Assembly: GCA_009380105.1 (NCBI GenBank)
Contig: WHSM01000009.1
Location: 1 to 32,634 of the forward strand
Direction of reading: 5' to 3'
Length of the DNA: 32,634 nt
Origin: Micromonosporaceae bacterium
Lineage (GTDB): Bacteria; Actinomycetota; Actinomycetes; Mycobacteriales; Micromonosporaceae
Part shown: positions 7,598-15,525 of the stretch, in pieces
Layout of the letters: each line of letters begins with the position of its first letter
Numbering within the stretch: the stretch's first letter is position 1
Notes under the pieces: model-generated
The model's database searches: none
Told to the model about the DNA's origin: nothing
Seen by the model: only the letters and a program-made list of their open reading frames with translations
Position numbers and translations under genes: made by a program

Positions 7598-9010
7598 CTA
7601 TTCGGTGGAGCCGGCCACGGTTACCCGGGCCTTGCGCGACTCGCCGCCACGGCGGTACTCGAGCGAGATCACCGTGCCGGGCGCGTACTTGCGGACCAGC
7701 GCCACCAGGTCGATCGCCTCGTACAGCGCGCGCTTGTTGACGCGGGTGACGACGTCGCCCTTCTCCAGGCCGGCCTTCCCGGCCGGGCCGCCCGAGTCGA
7801 CGGAGGCCAACTTCACCCCGCCGTTGGCGTCCTGGTAGCCGGTGTCGACCTGGACGCCGAGCACCGTCTCGCGGGCCTTGCCGCTCTTGATGATCTCCGT
7901 CGCGATGCGTTTGGCCTGGTTGACCGGGATCGCGAAGCCCAGCCCGATGTTCCCGCCGCTGTCGTCCTCACCCCGCTTCAGCGTGGCGATCGCGGTGTTG
8001 ACGCCGATCACGCGGCCCGCCCCGTCCAGCAACGCGCCGCCGGAGTTGCCGGGGTTGATGGCGGCATCGGTCTGGATCGCGGCGAAGGCGTCGGCGGGGT
8101 CGTCCTCGCTTCCGCTCACCGCGCGGTCCAGCGCGCTCACCACGCCGGTGGTCACCGTGTCCTGCAGGCCGAGCGGCGCCCCCACGGCGATCACCGGATC
8201 TCCGACCGCGACCCCGTCGGAGTCGCCGAACGTGACCGGCGCGAGGTCGTCGCGTTTGACCTTCAGCACCGCGATGTCGGTGTTCGGCGCGGCGGCCACG
8301 AGCTCGGCGCGGGCGGTCTCGCCGTCGTGGAAGCGCACGGTGATGTCCGCGTCGTCGCCCGCGCCTGTCGCGACGTGCGCGTTGGTCACGATGTACCCGT
8401 CCGCGGAGACCACGAAGCCGGAGCCGTTCCCGCCGCGGTCGCCCTTCCGGATGATCACCGTGACCAGGCTGGGCATGACCTGCTGCACCACGCCGGCCAC
8501 CGACTTCGGCGGCCGTTTCGCCAACGGCGGCACGTCTCCGGGAGCGGTGGCGACACCACCGCCGGAGCGGGCCGCCACCACGTATCCGAGCGCTCCCCCG
8601 AGACCCCCCGCGAGCAGCGCTGTGATGAACACCACCAGGAACACCACGCGCATCGGAGCCGTCCCGCCGCCGCTCGGCCGCTCCTCGGGCAGCGGCTCCA
8701 GCGGCGGACCGGGATCCGCGGGCCGGCCCGGCACGGTGACGGCAGCCTGGGCGTTCGGGTCGCGCCACGGGTCGTTCAGCGCATCGGTCCACCACGGGGA
8801 CGCGCCGGTCGGGGTCGCGGCGAAGCCGTTCGACGCCGGCCGCGCTGACGAGTTGACCGCAGACGCGCCGCTCTGCGGGCCTGCCTGGCACGGGCTCTGA
8901 GAGCTGCCCCGGTAGGGCACGCCTGGAGGAGCCGCAACGCTCGGCGGCGTGGAGCCGGCGTACGGCTGGCCGCTTGCCGGGCCCCCGTAGGGGTTGGCAC
9001 GGTCGGTCAC
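7598..9010 (-). CDS. htrA: Membrane-anchored HtrA/DegP-like serine protease
   Basis: A 470-residue envelope quality-control protease. A Pro/Gly/Ser/Ala-rich cytoplasmic region (1-118) leads into one membrane helix (about 120-146, MRVVFLVVFITALLAGG), then a trypsin-like domain with His212 (VTNAHV), Asp245 (NTDIAVLK) and Ser323 (NPGNSGGALLDG), and a PDZ domain (about 383-468). GTG at 9010 (VTDRANPYGG) is chosen because AGGAGGTG lies 10 nt upstream; the ORF-track start at 9070 would cross the ribosome site. In mycobacteria htrA follows sigE-rseA, which are missing here. A hairpin abuts the SD in its 5' leader. Confidence 0.92.
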   Translation of the reverse strand: MTDRANPYGGPASGQPYAGSTPPSVAAPPGVPYRGSSQSPCQAGPQSGASAVNSSARPASNGFAATPTGASPWWTDALNDPWRDPNAQAAVTVPGRPADPGPPLEPLPEERPSGGGTAPMRVVFLVVFITALLAGGLGGALGYVVAARSGGGVATAPGDVPPLAKRPPKSVAGVVQQVMPSLVTVIIRKGDRGGNGSGFVVSADGYIVTNAHVATGAGDDADITVRFHDGETARAELVAAAPNTDIAVLKVKRDDLAPVTFGDSDGVAVGDPVIAVGAPLGLQDTVTTGVVSALDRAVSGSEDDPADAFAAIQTDAAINPGNSGGALLDGAGRVIGVNTAIATLKRGEDDSGGNIGLGFAIPVNQAKRIATEIIKSGKARETVLGVQVDTGYQDANGGVKLASVDSGGPAGKAGLEKGDVVTRVNKRALYEAIDLVALVRKYAPGTVISLEYRRGGESRKARVTVAGSTE

Positions 9011-9026
9011 GCTTTTGAAACACCTC

Positions 9027-9050
9027 CTGGACAGCTTTGCTGTTATCCAG
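9027..9050 (-). promoter_or_regulatory. Hairpin touching the htrA ribosome site
   Basis: On the minus strand CTGGATAACAGC-AAA-GCTGTCCAG folds into a 9-bp stem with a TAA bulge. Its 3' arm ends inside AGGAGG (complement at 9023-9028), so it could partly occlude the SD. Confidence 0.4.
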
Positions 9051-9152
9051 CATCGCACGGCTCCGCACACTGTCGGACGGCCAGCCTGTCCCCGCGACGG
9101 CCATCCGGGAGCGGCGCGCCAAGATTGGGTGCGGGTCGCTCACCCCGCGCCG

Positions 9153-9830
9153 GTGCTCCATGTCCTTACACTCGCCCTCAGGAGGTGCGTCATCGACAAG
9201 CCGACACTCCCACCGGCGGTGCGGGAGTTCACCGAGTCGTACGTCGCCGAGGGCCCGATCCTCACGGCCACGCGGGCGCGCGCCATCGAGGTCGGGGCGA
9301 CGCCGATCCAGTCTGGCGGAGGCGCCGCGCTGCGGCTGCTGGCCGCCGCGACCGCCGCGAAGGCCGTGGTCGAGGTCGGCACCGGCGTCGGCGTGAGCGG
9401 CCTGTGGCTGTTGAGCGGCATGCGGAGCGACGGGGTGCTCACCACGATCGACATCGAACCCGAGCACCAGCGGATGGCGAGGAAGGCGTTCCTGGAGGCC
9501 GGCCACGCTCCGTCACGCACCCGGTTGATCGCCGGGCGGGCCCTGGAGGTGCTACCCCGGCTCGCCGACGGGGCGTACGACATGGTCTTCGTCGGCGCCG
9601 ACAAGACCGAGTTCGACCGGTACGTCGCCGAGGCGTACCGCCTGCTGCGACCCGGCGGCGTGCTGGCGCTCGACAACGCCCTCGCTGCCGGAAAGGTGGT
9701 GGATCCGGCCGCCCGAGACCCGGAGTCCGTGGCGCTGCGGGAAGTGGTGAAGTCGCTGCGCGAGGTCGAGGAGTGGATCAGCGCGCTGCTCCCGGCCGGC
9801 GACGGCCTGCTGGTGGCGGTCAAGCGCTAG
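9153..9830 (+). CDS. Class I SAM-dependent O-methyltransferase (Rv1220c-like)
   Basis: A protein of about 212-225 residues of the caffeoyl-CoA/catechol O-methyltransferase type (PF01596), with the SAM-binding motif [19 protein letters not shown], the acidic IDIEP and the late motif [16 protein letters not shown]. It closely resembles the methyltransferase found beside sigE in mycobacteria. Substrate unknown. The start is uncertain: GTG 9153 is the nearest conventional in-frame codon but has no ribosome site, while AGGAGG (9180-9185) sits 6 nt before an in-frame ATC at 9192 and just downstream of a -10-like TACACT (9167-9172). The end overlaps glgC on the other strand by a shared CTAG. Confidence 0.85.
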   Translation: MLHVLTLALRRCVIDKPTLPPAVREFTESYVAEGPILTATRARAIEVGATPIQSGGGAALRLLAAATAAKAVVEVGTGVGVSGLWLLSGMRSDGVLTTIDIEPEHQRMARKAFLEAGHAPSRTRLIAGRALEVLPRLADGAYDMVFVGADKTEFDRYVAEAYRLLRPGGVLALDNALAAGKVVDPAARDPESVALREVVKSLREVEEWISALLPAGDGLLVAVKR

Positions 9831-11047
9831 GCAGTGCGCACCAGCTCGTTCTTGCCGAGGACCACGATGCCGGAGTCGGTGACCCTGTGGCGCTCCCGGT
9901 CGGCGTCGAGGTCGACGCCGAGTTGCGCGCCCTCCGGCACCTCGACGTTCTTGTCCAGGATCGCGTTGCGCACCACCGCGCCGCGGCCGACCCGCACCCC
10001 CGGCATCAGCACCGACCGCTCCACCACGGCTCCGTCCTCCACCATCACGTCCGGGGAGAGCACCGAGGTGCGCACCGTGCCGGTGACGATGGACCCGGAG
10101 CACACCAGCGACTCGTGCGCCCGCCCGTCGAGCACGAACTTCGCCGGCGGATGCGACGAGACGTGGGTCAGGATCGGCCAGTCGTAGTTGTACAGGTTGA
10201 AGATCGGGTTCACCGACACCAGGTCCATGTGGGCGTCGAAGTACGAGTCCAGGGTGCCCACGTCCCGCCAGTAGGCGCGGTCCCGGTCGGTGACGCCGGG
10301 CACGTGGTTGCCGCTGAAGTCGTACACGGCCGCCTCGCCTTTGCCGACGAGCAGCGGGATGATGTCGCCGCCCATGTCGTGCTTGCTGCCCGGGTCTTCG
10401 GCGTCGCTGCGCAGGGCCTCGATCAGGGTGTCCGCCGTGAACACGTAGTTGCCCATCGACGCGTACGCCACGCTCGGGTCGTCGGGAGTGCCGGGCGGCT
10501 GCGCGGGCTTCTCCAGGAACTGCGCGATCGTGTGACCGTCCTCCCCGGTCCCGATCACACCGAACGCCCGCGCCTCCTCCCGCGGCACCCGGATGCCGGC
10601 CACGGTCGCCCCGGCGCCGGACTCGATGTGGGCGTCGACCATCTGGCGGGGATCCATGCGGTACACGTGGTCGGCGCCGAACACGACGATGTGGTCGGGG
10701 CGCTCGTCGTACACAAGATTCAGGGACTGCAGGATGGCGTCGGCGCTGCCGGTGTACCAACGCGGGCCGAGCCGCTGCTGCGCCGGCACCGGAGTGATGT
10801 AGTTGCCGAGCAGCCCGCTCATCCGCCACGTCTGGGAGATGTGCCGGTCCAGGGAGTGCGACTTGTACTGCGTGAGCACGCAGATCTTCAGGAAACCGGC
10901 GTTGACCAGGTTGGACAGCACGAAGTCGATCAGCCGGTACTGGCCGCCGAACGGCACTGCGGGCTTGGCGCGGTCGGCGGTGAGCGGCATCAGGCGCTTG
11001 CCTTCGCCGCCGGCGAGCACGATCCCGAGCACCCGTGGCGCAGCCAT
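9827..11047 (-). CDS. glgC: Glucose-1-phosphate adenylyltransferase
   Basis: A 406-residue ADP-glucose pyrophosphorylase making ADP-glucose from ATP and glucose-1-phosphate for glycogen or maltosyl-phosphate synthesis. Conserved motifs: [30 protein letters not shown] (nucleotide site, read in part), [10 protein letters not shown], and a C-terminal left-handed beta-helix with hexapeptide repeats ([20 protein letters not shown]). Length is normal for the family. There is no SD; TAGGGT (11059-11054) lies 6 nt before the ATG, identical in sequence and spacing to the divergent glgA, suggesting coordinated leaderless expression. Confidence 0.95.
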   Translation of the reverse strand: MAAPRVLGIVLAGGEGKRLMPLTADRAKPAVPFGGQYRLIDFVLSNLVNAGFLKICVLTQYKSHSLDRHISQTWRMSGLLGNYITPVPAQQRLGPRWYTGSADAILQSLNLVYDERPDHIVVFGADHVYRMDPRQMVDAHIESGAGATVAGIRVPREEARAFGVIGTGEDGHTIAQFLEKPAQPPGTPDDPSVAYASMGNYVFTADTLIEALRSDAEDPGSKHDMGGDIIPLLVGKGEAAVYDFSGNHVPGVTDRDRAYWRDVGTLDSYFDAHMDLVSVNPIFNLYNYDWPILTHVSSHPPAKFVLDGRAHESLVCSGSIVTGTVRTSVLSPDVMVEDGAVVERSVLMPGVRVGRGAVVRNAILDKNVEVPEGAQLGVDLDADRERHRVTDSGIVVLGKNELVRTA

Positions 11048-11053
11048 GCCCCG

Positions 11054-11155
11054 ACCCTAAACCGCGCGCAGGGCGGCGGCACACCCCACGCGCGGCGCCG
11101 CCGGCTCCGCGTCACGGTCCGACTCGGCCGCGGCGCCGCGGCTTAGGGTGGGCGG
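11054..11155. promoter_or_regulatory. Divergent glgC/glgA leaderless promoters
   Basis: The 108-bp gap has TAGGGT 6 nt before each start codon: on the minus strand at 11059-11054 for glgC and on the plus strand at 11144-11149 for glgA. No convincing -35 hexamers are visible. Confidence 0.55.
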
Positions 11156-12313
11156 ATGCGGGCCGCTGTGTTGACCAGGGAGTATCCGCCGGAGATCTAT
11201 GGCGGCGCCGGGGTGCATGTGGATTTTCTGGTACGGGAGCTGCGCCGCCTGATCGACGTCGAGGTGCACTGCTTCGGCGCCCCGCGCGCCGACGCGCGCG
11301 CGTACCAACCGACGCCGGACCTGGAGGACGCCAACGCCGCGCTGCGCTACCTGTCGGTGGACCTGCAGATGGCGGCGAGCGTCGGCCCGGTCTCGGCAGC
11401 GCACTCCCACACCTGGTACGCCAACCTCGCCGGTCACCTGACCAAGCTGCTGCACGGCGTGCCGCACGTGGTGACCGCGCACTCGCTGGAGCCGCTGCGG
11501 CCGTGGAAGGCCGAGCAGCTCGGCGGCGGGTACGCCTTGTCCTGCTGGGCGGAGCGGACCGCCTACCTCGCGGCCGACGCGGTGATCGCGGTGAGCGAGG
11601 GCATGCGCGCGGACGTGCTCCAGGCGTACCCGGAGATCGACCCGGGTCGGGTCCACGTGATCCACAACGGCATCGACTCCGCCCTGTACCGGCCCGCACC
11701 CGACCCGGCTGTGCTCGCGCGGCACGGCGTCGACCCCGACAGACCTTTTGTGTTGTACGTGGGGCGGATCACCCGCCAGAAAGGGCTGCCGCACCTGCTG
11801 GCCGCGGCCCACCGGCTGGCCCCTGGGGTGCAGCTGGTGCTCGCCGCGTCCGCCCCCGACACGCCGGAGATCGCCGCCGAGGTGGCGGACGAGGTGCGCG
11901 CGCTGCGCGCGGAACGGGGCGAGGCCGAGGTGATCTGGCTGCGGGACATGCTGCCGCGCGAGGAGGTGATTGCGCTGCTGTCTCAGGCCACGGTGTTCTG
12001 CTGCCCTTCGGTGTACGAGCCGCTCGGCATCGTGAACCTGGAGGCGATGGCGTGCCGGACCGCGGTGGTGGCCAGCGACGTCGGTGGGATCCCCGAGGTG
12101 GTGGCCGACGGCGAGACGGGGCTGCTCGTCCACTACGACCCCGGCGGTCCCCAGGCGTACGAGGGGGCCCTGAGCGACGCGCTGAACGAGCTGGTCGGCG
12201 ATCCGGCGCGAGCCGCCGCGATGGGAGCCGCGGGACGGGAGCGCACGGTCGCCGAGTTCGGATGGGACGCGGTCGCGGCCCGCACGGCGGAGCTCTACCG
12301 CTCGCTGCGGTGA
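11156..12313 (+). CDS. glgA: Glycogen synthase / alpha-maltose-1-phosphate synthase (GT4)
   Basis: A 385-residue GT-B glycosyltransferase. The N-terminus MRAAVLTREYPPEIYGGAGVHVDFLVREL holds the donor-site loop, with HSLEPLRPWK, VIHNGIDSALYRP, LYVGRITRQKGLPHL and the C-terminal nucleotide-sugar motif PSVYEPLGIVNLEAMAC (E-x7-E). It is the actinobacterial enzyme named GlgA or GlgM; in mycobacteria it makes alpha-maltose-1-phosphate from ADP-glucose and glucose-1-phosphate for the GlgE pathway, so glgM is the likelier biochemical label. The partner glgC is divergent. The start is set by the leaderless -10. Confidence 0.92.
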   Translation: MRAAVLTREYPPEIYGGAGVHVDFLVRELRRLIDVEVHCFGAPRADARAYQPTPDLEDANAALRYLSVDLQMAASVGPVSAAHSHTWYANLAGHLTKLLHGVPHVVTAHSLEPLRPWKAEQLGGGYALSCWAERTAYLAADAVIAVSEGMRADVLQAYPEIDPGRVHVIHNGIDSALYRPAPDPAVLARHGVDPDRPFVLYVGRITRQKGLPHLLAAAHRLAPGVQLVLAASAPDTPEIAAEVADEVRALRAERGEAEVIWLRDMLPREEVIALLSQATVFCCPSVYEPLGIVNLEAMACRTAVVASDVGGIPEVVADGETGLLVHYDPGGPQAYEGALSDALNELVGDPARAAAMGAAGRERTVAEFGWDAVAARTAELYRSLR

Positions 12314-12364
12314 CGGGCCCCTGCCATGACCGCTCCCCGCGGTGACGGGTGCTTGCGGTGACGG

Positions 12365-13180
12365 TCAGGCGGGCAGCGCGGAGCTGGCCGCCGGCGCCCT
12401 GATCCGGATGGGAACGGCGATCGCACCGCGCTGGAGTGGCCACACCCGGGCGAAGCTGAGCGTCGCCGCACCCTCCGGCAACCTGCCAGGGAAGGTGATC
12501 ACGCCCGCCTGCGCCACACCCGGCGCCACGTCCTCCGACCAGTCACTGCGGAGGTTGTCCGGCTCCAGGGTCCGGCCGTTGGCAGCGACCAGCCGGCAGT
12601 TCTGGTACAGCGACAGACTGATCGACATGTCGTTGGAATGCTTCGCGGTGACCGCCACCTTGGTGAAATGCCGGGTGACCGTCACTTCCCGCACGGTAAG
12701 GGTGAGCGGGCCCGTTTCGCCCGATGCCCGCGCGACCAGCCAGTTCTCGCCATCCTCGTTGCCGGTGACCCAGCCGTAGCCGTACCCGACGCCATACATG
12801 GCCGCCAGGCCGCCGCCGCCGCAGAAGACCAGGAGCACAAGCAGCCCGGCAGCCAACGGGATTCCCACCCTCCTGGGCCTGGGCTGCGGGCGCTCAGGCT
12901 GCTGCCAGCCAGGTCGGGGCTGTCGCCAGCCAGGTCCGGGTTGCTGTCCGGGGATCTCAGGCTGTTGTTGCCTCTCCCCGGTGCTCTTGATCATCGCGGT
13001 GATGCCCGCCTTCGCGCCGACGATGACCAACGCGAGGGACGGCACCAGCACGAACTGCCACGTCTGAGCGGCGCTGTCCGTGACGAAGTTCGCCGCCATC
13101 GTCAGCGCCATGCCGACGACTTCGACGACCATGGCGATCAGCATCGCCTGCGCGAACAGACCGCCGGGCATCCGACGCAT
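12365..13180 (-). CDS. Hypothetical membrane protein with Pro/Gln-rich linker
   Basis: A 271-residue protein I cannot assign to a family. Two N-terminal membrane helices (about 8-29 and 38-59) are followed by a Pro/Gln/Trp-rich repetitive linker (RQPRPGWQQPERPQPRPRR), a third helix (about 106-131, PLAAGLLVLLVFCGGGG) and a roughly 140-residue extracytoplasmic beta-rich domain ('TLTVREVTVTRHFTKVAVTAK'), which resembles the small Ig-like domains on actinobacterial membrane proteins (DUF4352-like, uncertain). ATG 13180 has GGAGG about 14 nt upstream. It is convergent with glgA. Confidence 0.7.
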   Translation of the reverse strand: MRRMPGGLFAQAMLIAMVVEVVGMALTMAANFVTDSAAQTWQFVLVPSLALVIVGAKAGITAMIKSTGERQQQPEIPGQQPGPGWRQPRPGWQQPERPQPRPRRVGIPLAAGLLVLLVFCGGGGLAAMYGVGYGYGWVTGNEDGENWLVARASGETGPLTLTVREVTVTRHFTKVAVTAKHSNDMSISLSLYQNCRLVAANGRTLEPDNLRSDWSEDVAPGVAQAGVITFPGRLPEGAATLSFARVWPLQRGAIAVPIRIRAPAASSALPA

Positions 13181-13781
13181 AGCCGGTCACCGCCTCCAGC
13201 CGAGCCAATCGCCGCTGCGGACACTCCACGACGTGCACCCATCAACCTACATAGAGCGATCGTTTCGGAACTATCAGCTATCCATCAGTTGGACAGCACT
13301 TCCGTGGCCAGGCGCCAGCCGGATCATGCCGTACCAGCCAGGCGCGGCGTGCCGCAGGTCCACAGCACCGCGCGCCGGCGAGTCGCCTGATCCGACGGTC
13401 CTCCCGGGTCGGTGTGACGGATCGCGAGTCGCTGACGCTGTGTATCTATGTGGCAGTGGCGAGCGGGCCGATGACGATGACGCGTGCGCACCGCTTCGAC
13501 ATGACCGGTACGCCGGGAAGACCGGTCCTGTCGGAAAATTCGCCGACCGCTGCGGGTCGGGAATGAAGCGCGTCGCGCGCTCACGTCCAGCCGCCGCCGC
13601 AGCCTCAGTCGGGTCCGCCTCGGAGAGACCGGGAAACCAGCCAGTCTCCCACGAGGCGGGCCCGGCGCCGTTCCCGTCAACGCCGGGCCCGAGCCCGTCG
13701 GAGCCGATTCCGTCGCCAGCGGAGCGGTCTGGCGAAGCGCGGCTCGCGTCCGCGAAGGAACTCAAGGCAGAATCGGACCCC
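13181..13781. promoter_or_regulatory. Intergenic region with an ECF-type promoter match
   Basis: No convincing separate gene here; ORFs on the minus strand have unfavourable composition. GGAAC (13267-13271), then 16 nt, then GTT (13288-13290) matches the GGAAC-N16-GTT layout of ECF promoters, pointing rightward towards the sigma gene. From ATG 13563 the sigma reading frame is open with moderate GC3 bias and Pro-rich coding, so the sigma factor may begin there instead. Confidence 0.35.
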
Positions 13782-14552
13782 GTGTCGACCGCGTACCCCT
13801 CGAACGGCCGCCGCGCCACCCAGCGCGGCGCCCCGGCAAACACCGCGCCCACCGGCCAGTCCGAGCTGGCGGCCGACGACCTGACCGACGCCGTGTCGGC
13901 GGCGCAGCGCGGCGACGAGGAGGCGTTCCGAGCGCTGTACCGCGCGACCCAGCCACGCCTGCTCCGCTACCTGCGCACGCTCGTGCCGGATGAGGCGGAG
14001 GATGTCGCGTCGGAGTCCTGGCTGCAGGTCGCCCGGGACCTGCCGACGTTCAAGGGCGACTACGCCGGGTTCCGGGGGTGGGTGGCCACGATCGGCCGGC
14101 ACCGCGCCCTGGACCACCTGCGCAGGAAGCGGCGCAGACCGGTGGACGCGGCGGAGGAGCAGCTCGTCAACCTCCCGTCACGCGAGGACACGGAGGCGCT
14201 GGCCACGGACTCGGTCGCCACGCAGTCAGCCGTGCGGTTGATCCGCCAGTTGCCCCGGGACCAGGCCGAGGCGGTGCTGCTGAGAGCCGTGATGGGTCTG
14301 GACGCGCCAGCAGCCGGGCGGGTGCTGGGCAAGCGCGCCGGAGCGGTGCGCACGGCCGCCTACCGAGGGTTGCGGAGGCTCGCCGAGCTGTTGGAGCAGA
14401 GCGGGCACGCGATCCCGGCGCAGCGCGGGAGCAGCCACCCAGCGGTTCGTGATCATACCACCGGCGTGCCTCAGCAGCCGGCGTCGAGGGAGACGTCAGC
14501 CAACCAGCGGGTGACACGAAGGGCGGCTGCGGCGCTGAAGGAATTGAGATGA
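13782..14552 (+). CDS. ECF-type RNA polymerase sigma factor
   Basis: From GTG 13782, a 256-residue sigma-70 family protein. Region 2 (DEEAFRALYRATQPRLLRYLRTL...AEDVASESWLQVARDL, then WVATIGRHRALDHLRRKRRRP) binds core and the -10; region 4 (LPRDQAEAVLLRAVMGLDAPAAGRVLGKRAGAVRTAAYRGLRRL) binds the -35. About 50 extra C-terminal residues are unassigned. The start is uncertain: ATG 13563 gives a 329-residue version with a Pro/Ala-rich extension, and neither has a strong SD. Its stop overlaps the next gene as ATGA, so the two are translationally coupled and the partner probably controls it. Regulon unknown. Confidence 0.85.
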   Translation: MSTAYPSNGRRATQRGAPANTAPTGQSELAADDLTDAVSAAQRGDEEAFRALYRATQPRLLRYLRTLVPDEAEDVASESWLQVARDLPTFKGDYAGFRGWVATIGRHRALDHLRRKRRRPVDAAEEQLVNLPSREDTEALATDSVATQSAVRLIRQLPRDQAEAVLLRAVMGLDAPAAGRVLGKRAGAVRTAAYRGLRRLAELLEQSGHAIPAQRGSSHPAVRDHTTGVPQQPASRETSANQRVTRRAAAALKELR

Positions 14553-15412
14553 CCAGACACAGAGCCACCAAGCTGGACCGCGACGCCGCCGAGCGGCTGC
14601 TCGCCGGCGCCCGCGCGGCCCGCCAGTCCGCGCCGTCCACTCAGGCCGCGCCGTCCGCCCCAGGCGCGCCATCCGCCCAGACCGAGCCGCCCTCCCAGGG
14701 AGCGCCATCCGCTCAGGGCACGCCATGTGCTCAGGCCGCGCCGCTCTCCCGGGGAGCGCTGGGCGATCACCGTGGATCCGCCGAGGAGGGCGTGGCGAAC
14801 CACCGGCGCGCGTCCTTCGGTCGGGGCGTGGCCGCCCCACGGGGCGTGGAGTCGCTGGCCGCGCTACTCGCCGCGGCCGCCGCCCCGGCGCGAGGTGGGG
14901 CGATCCCGGGCGAGGAGGCGGCGTTGGCCGCGTTTCGCGCCACGCGACTCGACACGGCTCCGGCACGGAGGTCCTCGATGCTCAGAAGGCTGCTCACCGC
15001 CAAGGTCGCCGTGGGAGCCGCCGCGGCGCTGCTGGCCGCTGGTGGCGCCGCGCTCGCGGCCAACTCCGGCGCGCTGCCGGGCACAGCCGCCGAGCAGGCC
15101 GCGCCGCCCGCCTCCGCCACCTCACACGCGAGCCAGAGCGCGTCGCGTGGCTCTGCCTCGCCCTCCCCGTCGCTGCCCGGGCTGTGCCATGCGTACGACA
15201 AAGTGCGCGACAACCCCGGCAAGGCCCTCCGCAATCCCGCGTTCGGCGCGTTGATCGAGGCGGCTGGCGGCAAGGACAAGGTCGCCGACTACTGCGACAA
15301 GGTGCTGGCGGACAAGTCGGAGCGGGGACGGGGCGCCGCGCCTGACACTCGCCGCACCGGAGGCCCCAAGGACCATCCGTCCGGGCCACCCGCCAACAAG
15401 CCTGACAAGTAA
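14549..15412 (+). CDS. Single-pass membrane protein coupled to the sigma factor (probable anti-sigma)
   Basis: A 287-residue protein. The N-terminal cytoplasmic part carries a DRDAAERLLAG helix, a seven-fold six-residue tandem repeat (residues 27-68, QxAPSA type) and a conserved-looking block (VESLAALLAAAAAP...IPGEEAALAAFR, residues 100-130). A membrane helix (about 150-171) and an extracytoplasmic domain follow, with two Cys (LCHAYDKV...DYCDKVLAD) and a Pro/Lys-rich tail. There is no HxxxCxxC zinc finger, so it is not a classical ZAS anti-sigma. The role is inferred from the ATGA overlap with the sigma gene and the topology. The Cys pair could form a disulfide and confer envelope-redox sensing, which is speculation. 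Confidence 0.7.
   Translation: MTRHRATKLDRDAAERLLAGARAARQSAPSTQAAPSAPGAPSAQTEPPSQGAPSAQGTPCAQAAPLSRGALGDHRGSAEEGVANHRRASFGRGVAAPRGVESLAALLAAAAAPARGGAIPGEEAALAAFRATRLDTAPARRSSMLRRLLTAKVAVGAAAALLAAGGAALAANSGALPGTAAEQAAPPASATSHASQSASRGSASPSPSLPGLCHAYDKVRDNPGKALRNPAFGALIEAAGGKDKVADYCDKVLADKSERGRGAAPDTRRTGGPKDHPSGPPANKPDK
14627..14752 (+). repeat. Seven tandem 18-bp repeats inside the anti-sigma candidate
   Basis: Seven in-frame 18-nt units (for example GGCGCGCCATCCGCCCAG, GGAGCGCCATCCGCTCAG, GGCACGCCATGTGCTCAG) encode SAPSTQ/AAPSAP/GAPSAQ/TEPPSQ/GAPSAQ/GTPCAQ/AAPLSR. They form a flexible linker and probably vary in number between strains. Confidence 0.75.
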
Positions 15413-15452
15413 GCCTCTGGGCAGGCGTCTTCCCCCGTACGCCCGCCCAGAT

Positions 15453-15500
15453 CCCGCGCCGGCCAGCGGCGACCCCGTGGGGCTACCTGGCCGGCGCGGG
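15453..15500. terminator. Strong bidirectional terminator hairpin
   Basis: CCCGCGCCGGCCAG (15453-15466) pairs perfectly with CTGGCCGGCGCGGG (15487-15500), with a small CCCC-GT-GGGG stem in the 20-nt loop. It lies between the convergent anti-sigma candidate and pepA and has no U-tract. Confidence 0.75.
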
Positions 15501-15525
15501 CTCCCAGCCACCAGCCCGGCGTGGT

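Noticed and set aside
12798-13067. Plus-strand Cys/Gly-rich ORF 12798..13067
   Set aside because: It is antisense to the Pro/Gln-rich linker of the membrane protein; its Cys/Gly runs come from that repeat.
13274-13852. Minus-strand ORFs opposite the sigma factor leader (13274..13852, 13324..13680)
   Set aside because: No recognisable domain, no ribosome site, and the composition of a shadow; the sigma frame on the plus strand has the domain evidence.
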